DNA of 64,000 nt from Carboxylicivirga linearis (GCF_018271995.1 NZ_JAGUCO010000012.1:62001-126000), one strand, 5' to 3'. Positions 54,150 to 63,645 are shown, counted from the stretch's first letter. Numbers and translations are program-made. The notes: generated by a model from the letters alone, not told the origin.

Positions 54150-57110
54150 TTAGAAGGTAACATTAAGTCCTACCGTAAATGATCGGATAGAAGGATATTT
54201 ATCTCTATCATCCATTCCAGCGCTAAAAAAGTTTGTTGCTAACTCAGGATCCAATCCTGAATATTTAGTTAATACAAATGCGTTTTCAACTGAAGCATAG
54301 ATTCTCAGTTTAGATAAATATTGGTTAGGAGTAAATGTATATCCTAATGTTATATTATCCATTTTCATATAATCTCCATCTTCAAGATAGTGGCTAACGA
54401 AGGTTTGAGTTAAGTTGCTAGCCAGTGGAGCTACTCCATATACATCATCGGCAGCTGTTTTTAAGCGGTTGTAAGCAATAGAGTTGTTTTCATAAAACAT
54501 ACGTTGTCCGTTTAATATTTTATGACCAAATTGACCACTCATTTGCATTACTAAATCAAGCTTCTTGTAAGTAAAAGTATTATTCCAACCAATACTTACT
54601 TTTGGTAAACCTGATCCAAGGTATTGTCGATAGTCCTCATCGGCTTTAACGTCATCATCAAATTTAACTGATTCTCCTGTTTCAGGATTTTCAATTAACC
54701 AGAAGCCATCCTCTGTTAATCCTACAGATTTCATACCCCAGAATTGCCCCATTGACATGCCTATTTCAACTCTATGTGTTGGCAGTGAGATAGGATCTGT
54801 TGCATAGTTCGTAAGAAGGAAATTTTCTGATTCGTAAAGGTCATTTGACAAACTCACAAGTTCGTTTTTATTATGTGTAGCTGTCACTATAGTTTGCCAT
54901 TTAAAATGTCCTACTTGAACAGGAATAGCATTAACAGAAATGTCGAATCCTTCGTTTTTCATTTCACCAACATTCGCTAATGTTTGAGTAAAGCGGTTTG
55001 GAGGAACTGGAACATTATACCAATACAACATATCAGTTGTTGTTTTCCAATAATAGTTACCGGAAACACTTAAGCGATTGTTAATAACAGATAGATCAAG
55101 ACCTACATTATATTCCTTCGAAACCTCCCATTTTAAATCAGGGTTTGGATTAGATTTAATTGCTAATCCTTTAGCCCAGTCAGTACCATTAAAATAGCTA
55201 CCTCCATCATATCCGTATCTAACTAATGATTGATAAGGATCGTTTGGTATTACACCGGTTACACCATAACCAGCTCTTAGTTTCAGGTTATTTAACCAAT
55301 CGAATGATTGCATAAAGCTTTCATTACTTAATGTCCAACCTAAAGAAACAGATGGAAAATTACCCCATTTATAATTATCACCAAACTTTGATGATCCCTC
55401 ATGACGGATACTGGCTAGTACATTATATTTGTTTTTGTAGCCATAGCTAACTCTTCCAAAAAATCCAATCAATGTATCTTCTCTTTTGTCGCTATCCATC
55501 CCGGCATTACCATCGTTTAAAGCTGTACCAACACCCATTCTGTTGTATAAATAGTAATCAGTTGGAAATCCATAGTTAGATGCCCAGAAACTTTCTTGCA
55601 TATGGTCTTGATAACTATAGCCACCTAAAGCTGATATACGATGTTCATTTACATTTTTTTCATAGTTAGAAGTCAGTTCTAAATAATCGTTTTGATCATT
55701 GTATGAACTTTGATAAGCCTCTCCAACACGGTTGTTTGTTTGTGCTGTATAAAAGCTTGATGTTGTATAAGTCTTATTATTTGAAAAACTTCTGTGGGTG
55801 GCTAACATTAAGTTTGTTTTCCATCCCTCAATAGGTTCAATTGTTATATTACCAGTAAGTCGTGTATATTCACCTCTGTTTTCGCCAATTTTTTCATCTA
55901 AAATAGCAACAGGGTTGTAATATTGAAGTACTGTGAAATCCTCTCTATAAGAACCATCTTCATTGTAAACAGGTAAAGTTGGATTTCGTATTAAAGCTTG
56001 ACGATAAGCGTAGGAAGGATCAGAAATTTCATTTGATCTAAAACCTTTAACTAGGTTTAAATTAAGTTTTAACATATCATCCAGAAAATACTGATTGATA
56101 TCAAAATTAACTCTTAATTGATCGTTTCCAGTTGATTTAATAATACCTTGCTCTTCTCGATAGGTGATATTTGCAGCATATGTTGCATTATCTGTTCCAC
56201 CTGAAACGCTAACGCTATGGTTTTGAGTAAAAGCATTTTGAGAGATTCCTTTTAACCAGTCGGTATCGTATCCTGCATCTTTAAAGGCTGTTAATCCATT
56301 TCTAATGTCTTCTGGACCCATAAATTCAGCCTTTTTATAAAATTCAGAAGCAGTATAATAACCATCATAAGTTACGACAGCTTTGCCTTGGCGTTGGCCA
56401 CCTTTTGTAGTAATGATAATTACGCCTGCTGCACCTCGTGTTCCATAGATCGCTGCTGCTGATGCATCTTTTAATACATCAATTGAAGCAATATTTTCAG
56501 GAGCTACTGTGTTCAGGCTTCCCGGTATACCATCAACTAATACTAAAGGTGAAGAATTACCTTCTAAAGATACCATACCTCTAATATTAATACTTGAAGA
56601 AGCATTCGGATCACCAGATGCTTTAGTGATTACTAAACCAGCTACCTGACCTTTAATTAAATCAGCTGCATTCTGGACATTACCAGCTAAGAAGTCTTCT
56701 GATTTAACACTTGAGATGGCACTTGTTACATCTCCTTTTTTCTGTGTACCGTAACCGATAGCAACAATTTCATTCAGACCAACAGATTCTGGTTCCAGAT
56801 TGATGGTAATAAAGGATTGATCGCCGACTGTTATTTCAAAGTCCTCGTATCCTATAAAAGACACCACTAAAACATCGGTTTCACTAACATCAATACTAAA
56901 CTTACCTTCGATATCGGTAATAGTTCCGTCTGAAGTTCCTTTAATCATTATTGCCGCCCCGGGCAATGGAGTTTTGGTCTCATCATAAATTACACCTTCA
57001 ACTCTATTTTGAGCAAATAGCGTTGATGAAGTAAACAAGAAACCCAGTACCAATAAAATTGATATAGGGTTACAACATGACCTTGTAGATCGTTTGATTT
57101 TGTCATTCAT
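54150..57110 (-). CDS. susC: SusC/RagA family TonB-dependent outer-membrane transporter
   Basis: A SusC-like transporter of about 986 residues. It has a signal peptide (ISILLVLGFLFTSSTLFAQ), a carboxypeptidase-like regulatory domain (VEGVIYDETKTPLPGAAI), a plug with the family motif SASVDVLKDASAAAIYGTRGA-like segment (here IDVLKDASAAAIYGTRGAAG), and a 22-strand barrel ending in FTVGLNVTF. The start was set at the ATG at 57110. A more upstream ATG at 57149 is in frame, but it would add 13 residues before the signal peptide and overlap the predicted -7 box. It imports oligosaccharides across the outer membrane with the SusD partner. It is the first gene of a five-gene unit. Confidence 0.95.
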   Translation of the reverse strand: MNDKIKRSTRSCCNPISILLVLGFLFTSSTLFAQNRVEGVIYDETKTPLPGAAIMIKGTSDGTITDIEGKFSIDVSETDVLVVSFIGYEDFEITVGDQSFITINLEPESVGLNEIVAIGYGTQKKGDVTSAISSVKSEDFLAGNVQNAADLIKGQVAGLVITKASGDPNASSSINIRGMVSLEGNSSPLVLVDGIPGSLNTVAPENIASIDVLKDASAAAIYGTRGAAGVIIITTKGGQRQGKAVVTYDGYYTASEFYKKAEFMGPEDIRNGLTAFKDAGYDTDWLKGISQNAFTQNHSVSVSGGTDNATYAANITYREEQGIIKSTGNDQLRVNFDINQYFLDDMLKLNLNLVKGFRSNEISDPSYAYRQALIRNPTLPVYNEDGSYREDFTVLQYYNPVAILDEKIGENRGEYTRLTGNITIEPIEGWKTNLMLATHRSFSNNKTYTTSSFYTAQTNNRVGEAYQSSYNDQNDYLELTSNYEKNVNEHRISALGGYSYQDHMQESFWASNYGFPTDYYLYNRMGVGTALNDGNAGMDSDKREDTLIGFFGRVSYGYKNKYNVLASIRHEGSSKFGDNYKWGNFPSVSLGWTLSNESFMQSFDWLNNLKLRAGYGVTGVIPNDPYQSLVRYGYDGGSYFNGTDWAKGLAIKSNPNPDLKWEVSKEYNVGLDLSVINNRLSVSGNYYWKTTTDMLYWYNVPVPPNRFTQTLANVGEMKNEGFDISVNAIPVQVGHFKWQTIVTATHNKNELVSLSNDLYESENFLLTNYATDPISLPTHRVEIGMSMGQFWGMKSVGLTEDGFWLIENPETGESVKFDDDVKADEDYRQYLGSGLPKVSIGWNNTFTYKKLDLVMQMSGQFGHKILNGQRMFYENNSIAYNRLKTAADDVYGVAPLASNLTQTFVSHYLEDGDYMKMDNITLGYTFTPNQYLSKLRIYASVENAFVLTKYSGLDPELATNFFSAGMDDRDKYPSIRSFTVGLNVTF

Positions 57111-57475
57111 AAATTTGGTGGTTTTTTGTGAACAATCATTTAAGCTCAAATTTATGGCAGAAGAGGTTATTTGGCTTTCACATATGGTTATTATACTTGC
57201 ACAAATGTTTAATGTTAAAAAGTGCTAATGAGCGGAAAAACAAGCATTAAGAAGTATTTAGGTGAATATTTATATGCTTAATAATGGTGTAATTAGTGTA
57301 AATGTATAAAAATGTAAAAATACATTAATTCAACCTTAGTCTTTTGTTTTGCATTGTTTGAGTAATGTTTTCATTATGTCGTAAAGAATTATTAGTAATT
57401 TGTAACGAATTAAATTTTCGGTCGTAAACATTTCGGAAAGAGAAAAATGCCTGAATTATTCTTTTAAAAATTTAG
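57111..57475. promoter_or_regulatory. Divergent control region between susC and the sensor kinase
   Basis: On the minus strand TAAATTTG (57147-57154) is a perfect TAnnTTTG -7 box, 36 bases before the susC ATG. No -33 TTTG is present at the right distance, as expected for an activator-dependent promoter. The motif ACTTGCACAAATGTT (57195-57209) lies 40 bases further upstream. The remaining sequence to 57475 is AT-rich and should hold the kinase promoter, but I could not identify a convincing box for it. Confidence 0.6.
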
Positions 57476-59149
57476 ATGCGGACCTTTGTATACATTTTAC
57501 TGTTAGTTTTTGTAGTGCCCAAAGTTAGTGCTATGGGGCAGTATAATGTTATGGTCAGTCACAACTATCCACCCTATCATTTTTATAACTCAGAAGGAGA
57601 AATGGTAGGTTTTAATATTGATATTATAAATGCAATTAATAATATCTATGATGATAGAATTAAAATATCGGTAGGAAATTGGGAAGAAATTGTACAATCT
57701 CTGAATAGTGGAGAAATACAGGCGGTTGCTGGAGTACATTATCCAGGTACGTCAGATGAGAAATTTTTTTATACCCGATCAGTAATTAGCACCAGCCATT
57801 GCTTTTTTTATAATAGCGATATTCATTCAAAGCTTTCTGTTGAAAAAATTAGAACCGAACAACGACCTAAAATAGTTATTTGGGAGAACGATGTGTTAGA
57901 GCACTATATGTTAACGTTGAACCCCAATACCACTTTTATTTTTGTAAATAGCTACGATGAGTTATTTAAGGCATTAAAGCAACCGGATGTTACTTGTGCC
58001 ATTGCTCAAAAGATCGGAGGAAAATATTACATCAAGCAAAATGGTTTTGACTTTGTAGAATCTTTAAATGAGGTGTTTCTTGAGCGGAATATGGGATTTA
58101 AAGTCAGTAGTGATTTTCCCGAGTTAGCAGAAATACTTAATAATGGTCTTGAGATCATTATGGCTAACGGATCTTACCAAGATATTTATGATAAGTGGAT
58201 AAAAGAATATGATGAACCACCACACAATTGGCGTTACTACCTCAAAGATATTCTTGTATGGGGATGCATAATTAGTTTGGTTATTGGTATTCTTTTGTTT
58301 TTTAACCGATTATTAAAAAAGCAGATTCGGCAGAAGACAAAACATTTACAACATCAGCTTGAGATTAATAATATAATTCGTCAGGAGTTGGAAATAGCTA
58401 AAGTTCGTGCTGAAGTAAGCGATCAGATGAAATCGGCTTTTTTAGCGAATATGAGCCATGAAATTAGAACCCCAATGAACGGGATTTTAGGCTTTTCTGA
58501 ATTACTTAAGTCGGCCGAATACGGATCTGAAGAACAAGAATATTACATAAGCCTGATTCAAAAGAGCGGTTCAAGAATGCTTTCTACCATTAATAATATT
58601 ATCGATATTTCAAAGATTGAATCCGGAGCTGAAAAGTTGATTCTGAAAGAGGTTGACCTGACAAAAATGATTGATGAAATCTACGAGTTTTTTAAGGTTG
58701 AAGCCAATGAAAAAGGAATTCAACTGTTAATGGAGAAAGGAGAATGCGAAAATCCTTGCGTTATAAAATCAGATGAATACAAGTTACATTCCATATTAAC
58801 CAATCTTTTAAAGAACGCAATCAAATTTACCTACAATGGGAGTGTTACTATATCATATTCCATAAGCAATTCGTTTGCTAAATTTGCCATTAAAGATACT
58901 GGGATTGGTATTAATAAGGACAAGCAAGATGTAATTTTTAATCAGTTTGTACGTGCCGATATTTCTTATTCAAGTGAATTTGAAGGATCGGGATTGGGTC
59001 TATCTATCTCAAAAGAGTATGTGAAAATGCTTGGAGGTATTATTTGGCTTGAATCGGAACCAGAAAAAGGCAGTATTTTTTATATTGATATTCCTTGCAG
59101 ACAATTGGATGCAAAGCAGGAAGAGTTAGAAGTTAAGATGCAGAACTAG
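57476..59149 (+). CDS. Sensor histidine kinase with periplasmic SBP3-type ligand domain
   Basis: A 557-residue membrane kinase. It has a signal peptide, a periplasmic family 3 solute-binding domain (about 22-245, starting YNVMVSHNYPPYHFYN), a transmembrane helix (DILVWGCIISLVIGILLFF), a coiled linker, and a HisKA domain with His328 in NMSHEIRTPMNG. A HATPase follows with NLLKNAIKF, DTGIGI and GSGLGLSIS motifs. Unlike BvgS/EvgS-type sensors it has no receiver or HPt domain, and no response-regulator gene lies beside it. It diverges from susC across a 365-base region. SBP3 domains usually bind amino acids, so it might sense peptides or amino acids from the substrate; that link is inferred. Confidence 0.88.
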   Translation: MRTFVYILLLVFVVPKVSAMGQYNVMVSHNYPPYHFYNSEGEMVGFNIDIINAINNIYDDRIKISVGNWEEIVQSLNSGEIQAVAGVHYPGTSDEKFFYTRSVISTSHCFFYNSDIHSKLSVEKIRTEQRPKIVIWENDVLEHYMLTLNPNTTFIFVNSYDELFKALKQPDVTCAIAQKIGGKYYIKQNGFDFVESLNEVFLERNMGFKVSSDFPELAEILNNGLEIIMANGSYQDIYDKWIKEYDEPPHNWRYYLKDILVWGCIISLVIGILLFFNRLLKKQIRQKTKHLQHQLEINNIIRQELEIAKVRAEVSDQMKSAFLANMSHEIRTPMNGILGFSELLKSAEYGSEEQEYYISLIQKSGSRMLSTINNIIDISKIESGAEKLILKEVDLTKMIDEIYEFFKVEANEKGIQLLMEKGECENPCVIKSDEYKLHSILTNLLKNAIKFTYNGSVTISYSISNSFAKFAIKDTGIGINKDKQDVIFNQFVRADISYSSEFEGSGLGLSISKEYVKMLGGIIWLESEPEKGSIFYIDIPCRQLDAKQEELEVKMQN

Positions 59150-59159
59150 CAAAGATTAG

Positions 59160-60398
59160 CTATCCAAAGAATAAATAAGCCAACCAGATAGAAGCGATTA
59201 TACCAGCTAAATCGGCTATTAATCCACATCCAACCGCATGCCTGGTTCGTTTTACTCCTACTGATCCAAAATAAACAGCCAACACATAAAAAGTAGTATC
59301 AGTTGATCCCTGAATAGTACTGGCCACTTTACCAACAAATGAATCTACACCGAAATTTGAGTTTGATAATATTTCTACCATCATTCCTCGGGCAGCACCT
59401 CCACTCAATGGTTTCATAAAGGCTGTTGGAAGAGCATCAACAAATCGGGTATCAAATCCAAAGAATGCAACAACATTTCTAATTCCATCAACGATAAAAT
59501 CCATGGTGCCTGATTCGCGAAAAACAGCAATGGCAACTAATATGGCTACTAAGAAAGGGATTATTTTAATAGCTATACCAAAGCCTTCTTTAGCACCTTC
59601 AATAAAAGCATCGTATACGTTTTCTTTTTTACGAAGAGCCATTACAATAAATGCAATAATTATCGAGAACAATAGCAGATTAGCGCCAAGTAATGATATG
59701 GTATTAACCATCTCTCGTGATAAGGTTGAAAGATACCAGATGAAGCCACCAATAAGAGCCGTAAAACCTCCAAGATAGGCCAGGATTACTCTATCAAACA
59801 AATTAATTTTCTGAACAATTGAAACAGATACAATTCCTACCAGAGTACTAAAGAATGTTGCCAGAAGTATTGGAAGAAAAATATCTGATGGGTTAACAGC
59901 TCCTTCCGTTGCTCTTATGGCCATTACACTTATAGGTATAATGGTTAGTCCACTGGTGTTTAATACCAAAAACATTATTTGGGCATTGGAGGCAGTGTCT
60001 TTATTGGGGTTTGATTCCTGCAACTCTTTCATTGCCTTAAGCCCTACAGGTGTTGCTGCATTATCTAGTCCCAGCATGTTGGCTGCTATGTTCATCATCA
60101 TACTTCCGTAGGCGGGATGATTTTTGGGTAACTCAGGAAACAAACGGCTAAAAAATGGACCAATGGCTCGCGACATCAACTGAACCATTCCACCTTTCTC
60201 ACCAACTTTCATTAATCCCATCCAAAGAGTTAAGGCCCCTGTTAAGCCTAAAGAAATATTAAATCCTGTTTTGGCACTATCAAATGTGGCATTCATCATA
60301 TCCGGGAACACTTCTAAATCGCCGAATACAATTAAGCGTACCAGTCCGACAACAAAAGCAATTAAAAAGAAGGCTATCCACAAATAGTTAAGTGCCAT
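59160..60398 (-). CDS. SpmA-SpmB-like nucleoside-recognition (Gate) domain membrane protein fusion
   Basis: A 412-residue integral membrane protein that joins two Gate-type domains, corresponding to the separate spore maturation proteins SpmA (about 1-200) and SpmB (about 225-412) of Bacillus. The conserved motifs are MMMNIAANMLGLDNAATPVG in the first half and KPLSGGAARGMMVEI plus GSTDTTFYVLAVYFG in the second. At least nine hydrophobic segments are visible. Transport substrate is unknown; related Gate-domain proteins carry nucleosides or other small solutes. No spore gene is near. It converges on the sensor kinase with a 10-base gap and follows the lectin-fold gene by 9 bases. Confidence 0.85.
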   Translation of the reverse strand: MALNYLWIAFFLIAFVVGLVRLIVFGDLEVFPDMMNATFDSAKTGFNISLGLTGALTLWMGLMKVGEKGGMVQLMSRAIGPFFSRLFPELPKNHPAYGSMMMNIAANMLGLDNAATPVGLKAMKELQESNPNKDTASNAQIMFLVLNTSGLTIIPISVMAIRATEGAVNPSDIFLPILLATFFSTLVGIVSVSIVQKINLFDRVILAYLGGFTALIGGFIWYLSTLSREMVNTISLLGANLLLFSIIIAFIVMALRKKENVYDAFIEGAKEGFGIAIKIIPFLVAILVAIAVFRESGTMDFIVDGIRNVVAFFGFDTRFVDALPTAFMKPLSGGAARGMMVEILSNSNFGVDSFVGKVASTIQGSTDTTFYVLAVYFGSVGVKRTRHAVGCGLIADLAGIIASIWLAYLFFG

Positions 60399-60407
60399 AG
60401 AAAGAGA

Positions 60408-61100
60408 TTAGAATATGGTTGATGAGTTTTTGGTATAATCTGTGGCCATCAGTTTAATATTATCAACTTTTAATGCACTATTGGTTGAACCAAACCCAAT
60501 ATAACCCGATGTGATAGAATCTTCATTGGTTTGAAGAATTAGTTCATCGTTAAAATATACTTTCAATGATTGATTACTTGTGTTTCGAACCACTTTAACT
60601 TTATGCCACTCATCAACTCCCCAACGTATTCCTTTGTCTTTTTTGTCGCATAAGCGTTGAGGTTTAGCAGCATCCACCTGAAAAATATTATGTGTGCTTT
60701 TATCGGCATGACCGGCAATTTGGGCATATGAGTAATGCAGACTATCCTTAATTCCGTAAAAAATACAGAAATCAAGTAAGTCGAAATTCTTACCATTTTG
60801 CTGCACCAATAGCTCAAGTTCAAAATCCTTGACCTCAATATTTTTTAAAATGGCCATAATAGATGGTCCACCATTAACATCGATATATTGTCCTTTACCC
60901 AGGCATTTTAGTGATTTACCTGATTTACCTTTTTTGCTGATTAACCATTTAGAAGCATCAGAATATTCAAAATCACCGGTGCTTTTATCGCTATTAAAGC
61001 CTTGTGAGTAAATGGTTTTTACTTTGCTCTCTTTTTTAGATTGAGCAAAACTTACAAAAACAAAAATAGAAACAGATAACAACAAAAAGGCTTTCTTCAT
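60408..61100 (-). CDS. Exported protein with concanavalin/LamG-like (DUF1080-related) fold
   Basis: A 230-residue exported protein with a clear signal peptide (KKAFLLLSVSIFVFVSFAQ). The rest is beta-rich, with segments such as FELELLVQQNGKNFDLLDF, WGVDEWHKVKVVRN and GYIGFGSTNSALKVDNIKL. These resemble the jelly-roll of LamG or the DUF1080 (3-keto-disaccharide hydrolase-like) family. No catalytic residues could be assigned. It lies upstream of the SpmAB-like gene by 9 bases and may be co-transcribed with it. It is not clearly part of the polysaccharide locus. Confidence 0.6.
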   Translation of the reverse strand: MKKAFLLLSVSIFVFVSFAQSKKESKVKTIYSQGFNSDKSTGDFEYSDASKWLISKKGKSGKSLKCLGKGQYIDVNGGPSIMAILKNIEVKDFELELLVQQNGKNFDLLDFCIFYGIKDSLHYSYAQIAGHADKSTHNIFQVDAAKPQRLCDKKDKGIRWGVDEWHKVKVVRNTSNQSLKVYFNDELILQTNEDSITSGYIGFGSTNSALKVDNIKLMATDYTKNSSTIF

Positions 61101-61164
61101 AAAGCGTAACTCTGAGGTTTGTAATTCAAATATAAAAGCTTGGTTGATCTAAAACAAATAGCTA

Positions 61165-61689
61165 TTACTTGTTTTTAGGATGGTTCTTCAACTCATCGAT
61201 ATTACGTTTTAGGCGATATTCGTCATGAGGAGCACCAAATTCTTTACAGGATACATTGTCCATTGGTACCTTCCAGATTTTAACATTACGCACAGCAGGA
61301 TCGTTGTATTTGAACTCTTTGTCGCTGTATGTCTTCATTAAAATGTTAAGTGCTTCGCGCTTTTCATCCATGTCATCAATAAACTCAACCTGTCCTTCAA
61401 TAACCACACTTTTTGATTTCATGCGATAACTGCATGCAACTTCAGGGTGTTGAAAAACCAACTCATTATCTGTTGAGAAAGTGATGCATATGTGATTGTT
61501 ATTTTCAATAATATCGATTAACCTTCCTTCGGGAGCAGAGTGCAGATAAATGGCTTTGTCTTTATAGCCATAGTTCATCGGAAGCACGTATGGTTTATTG
61601 TCGGCAGTTACTACTCCGATAAAACAAATATCGCATTTGCGTATAATCGCTTCAATAACTTCAATGTCTGTGTGGTTAAGTGTTTGCAT
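61165..61689 (-). CDS. Pyridoxamine 5'-phosphate oxidase-fold flavin-binding protein
   Basis: A 174-residue protein of the FMN-binding split-barrel superfamily (NimA/PNPOx-like). Typical pieces are CFIGVVTADNKPYVLPMNYGY, the IYLHSAPEGRLIDII strand-helix where flavin phosphate binds, and VVIEGQVEFI. Members include putative nitroimidazole reductases and flavin-dependent detoxification enzymes; the specific reaction is not evident. It is located 12 bases downstream of dnaG, so it is probably co-transcribed with it. The ATG at 61689 starts just before the first helix of the fold. Confidence 0.82.
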   Translation of the reverse strand: MQTLNHTDIEVIEAIIRKCDICFIGVVTADNKPYVLPMNYGYKDKAIYLHSAPEGRLIDIIENNNHICITFSTDNELVFQHPEVACSYRMKSKSVVIEGQVEFIDDMDEKREALNILMKTYSDKEFKYNDPAVRNVKIWKVPMDNVSCKEFGAPHDEYRLKRNIDELKNHPKNK

Positions 61690-61701
61690 TTTATATGTGT
61701 T

Positions 61702-63645
61702 TTAAACGATGGTTCTTCCGCCTAACTCTTTTGATATATGAGCCAGAACTTTCTGCCAGGTATTAATTTCCTGCATCAGTTCCATTAATTGTTCTTCATT
61801 TCCATTGGATCCGAGCTGTTGTAACTGCGCTCGTTTTTCTTTTAATACAATTTTTACCTTCTTCCACTTTAGCTCAGCAACAATCTTTATTACCAGTTCC
61901 TGATAAATTTCTTCCTCGTGAGTTACCTTACCAAATTTTTCGTGGATGCGGCTTAGCTGATATTCTTTTCCAATAAGATCGGATGCCAATTGGCTAAGGT
62001 CAGTGTTGGCATTATTAACGAAAAACTTCTGAGACACCACATTTGCATCGTGACAAACGGGTTCGTAAACCTCCATCATCTTATTATAAAGTGGATTGAT
62101 ACTCAAAAGATCATCTTGCTTCAATTCATGAATGATATATTGACCGACAGTAACTTGTTGGCCGTCTTCAGTTAAATCAGAAAGCAACTTTTCGCCATGT
62201 TTAACCATAAACCGAAGTACTTCTCTTTCTTCCAGTTCAAAAGGATTTGCTGTACTTTGGTTTTGTTGAGGTGCAGATTGTTGATAATTAACTGGTCGCT
62301 CATTACTGGTAGTATTACGTCGGAAGTTTTCTTCTGACTTTTTCCGTTGAAGCTTGCCAATCTCCTGCACCAAAACACGCTCATCAACTTTAAGCAAACT
62401 ACTACATTCTTTCATGTAAACAGAACGAATAATAGAGTCGGGGATGGTGGAAATACTTCGAACGATATCCTGAATGAGCTGGGCTCTTTTAATTGGATCG
62501 TTTTGGGCATCCTCTAAAAGCAAAGAAGTCTTAAACTTGATAAAATCCTTTTGGTTATCCTGAATATATTGAGTCAGCTCTTCTTCACTACGTTCTTTGG
62601 CAAAAGTATCCGGATCTTCACCATCAGGTAAAAGTAAAACTTTAACGTTCATCCCTTCTGCCAAAACCAGGTCAATTCCTCTTAATGATGCTTTAATACC
62701 TGCCGGGTCGCCATCGTATATGATGGTGATGTTTTTAGTGAATCGGGCAATCAGTCTGATCTGATCTGGTGTTAATGCTGTACCTGATGAGGCCACAACA
62801 TTACTGATGCCTGCCTGGTGAAACGATAGTACATCGGTATAACCCTCCACCAGGTAACACATATCATGACGTGTAATCTCTTGCTTGGCCTGAAAAATAC
62901 CATAAAGAACACGGCTCTTATGATAGATTTCCGATTCCGGCGAATTCAGGTATTTGGCGGTTTTTACATCTGTCTTTAGAATTCTGCCACCGAATGCTAT
63001 TACCTTACCGGCAAGGCTGTGAATCGGAAACATCACACGTCCTCTGAAACGATCGGCTTTGTAATCATCACGAACAATGGTTAGGCCGGTCTTTTCAAGA
63101 TACTCGAGTTTATATCCTTGTTTAGTGGCTTCGTTCGTTAGAGCATCTTTTTTCTCCGGCGAATAACCTAGATCGAACTTATGAATGATATCGTCGCGGA
63201 AACCACGACTACGGAAATAACCTAAGCCAACCGATTTACCTTCATCTGTTTCGTTAAGCATTTTGGTAAAATACTTACCGGCAAACTCACTTACCAGCAT
63301 CATGCTTTCGCGCTCGTTTCTCTGCTTTTGCTGTTCGGGAGAATACTCTTCTTCGGCAACTTCAATGTTGAACTTTTTACCTAGAGCTTTGATTGCTTCA
63401 ACAAACGAAAGCTGATCGTGCTTCATAATAAAGTTGAGCGCATTTCCTCCTTCGCCACAACCAAAACATTTAAATATACCTTTGTGGGGCGAAACAGTAA
63501 AGGATGGAGTTTTCTCGTTATGAAACGGACAATTACCTAAATAATTGATACCGCGACGGCGCAAGGTAACATAGTCTGATACCACCTCAATAATTTGGCT
63601 ATTGGCGGTTTCAAGGACTTTATCTATGGTTACCTGATCAATCAT
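61702..63645 (-). CDS. dnaG: DNA primase DnaG
   Basis: A 647-residue bacterial primase that makes RNA primers at the replication fork. The N-terminal CHC2 zinc finger is complete (Cys39, His42, Cys60, Cys63). The TOPRIM core follows, with LVEGYTDVLSFHQ holding the catalytic Glu, the SSGTALTPDQ segment, and IIYDGDPAGIKA with the metal-binding Asp residues. A C-terminal helicase-interaction domain begins at about residue 470 after a low-complexity Gln/Asn-rich linker. Length and order are normal. It begins a minus-strand group that includes the PNPOx-fold gene. Confidence 0.96.
   Translation of the reverse strand: MIDQVTIDKVLETANSQIIEVVSDYVTLRRRGINYLGNCPFHNEKTPSFTVSPHKGIFKCFGCGEGGNALNFIMKHDQLSFVEAIKALGKKFNIEVAEEEYSPEQQKQRNERESMMLVSEFAGKYFTKMLNETDEGKSVGLGYFRSRGFRDDIIHKFDLGYSPEKKDALTNEATKQGYKLEYLEKTGLTIVRDDYKADRFRGRVMFPIHSLAGKVIAFGGRILKTDVKTAKYLNSPESEIYHKSRVLYGIFQAKQEITRHDMCYLVEGYTDVLSFHQAGISNVVASSGTALTPDQIRLIARFTKNITIIYDGDPAGIKASLRGIDLVLAEGMNVKVLLLPDGEDPDTFAKERSEEELTQYIQDNQKDFIKFKTSLLLEDAQNDPIKRAQLIQDIVRSISTIPDSIIRSVYMKECSSLLKVDERVLVQEIGKLQRKKSEENFRRNTTSNERPVNYQQSAPQQNQSTANPFELEEREVLRFMVKHGEKLLSDLTEDGQQVTVGQYIIHELKQDDLLSINPLYNKMMEVYEPVCHDANVVSQKFFVNNANTDLSQLASDLIGKEYQLSRIHEKFGKVTHEEEIYQELVIKIVAELKWKKVKIVLKEKRAQLQQLGSNGNEEQLMELMQEINTWQKVLAHISKELGGRTIV

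Noticed and set aside
57111-57149. Upstream ATG for susC adding 13 residues
   Set aside because: It would place translated sequence over the predicted -7 box and extend beyond a normal signal peptide start.
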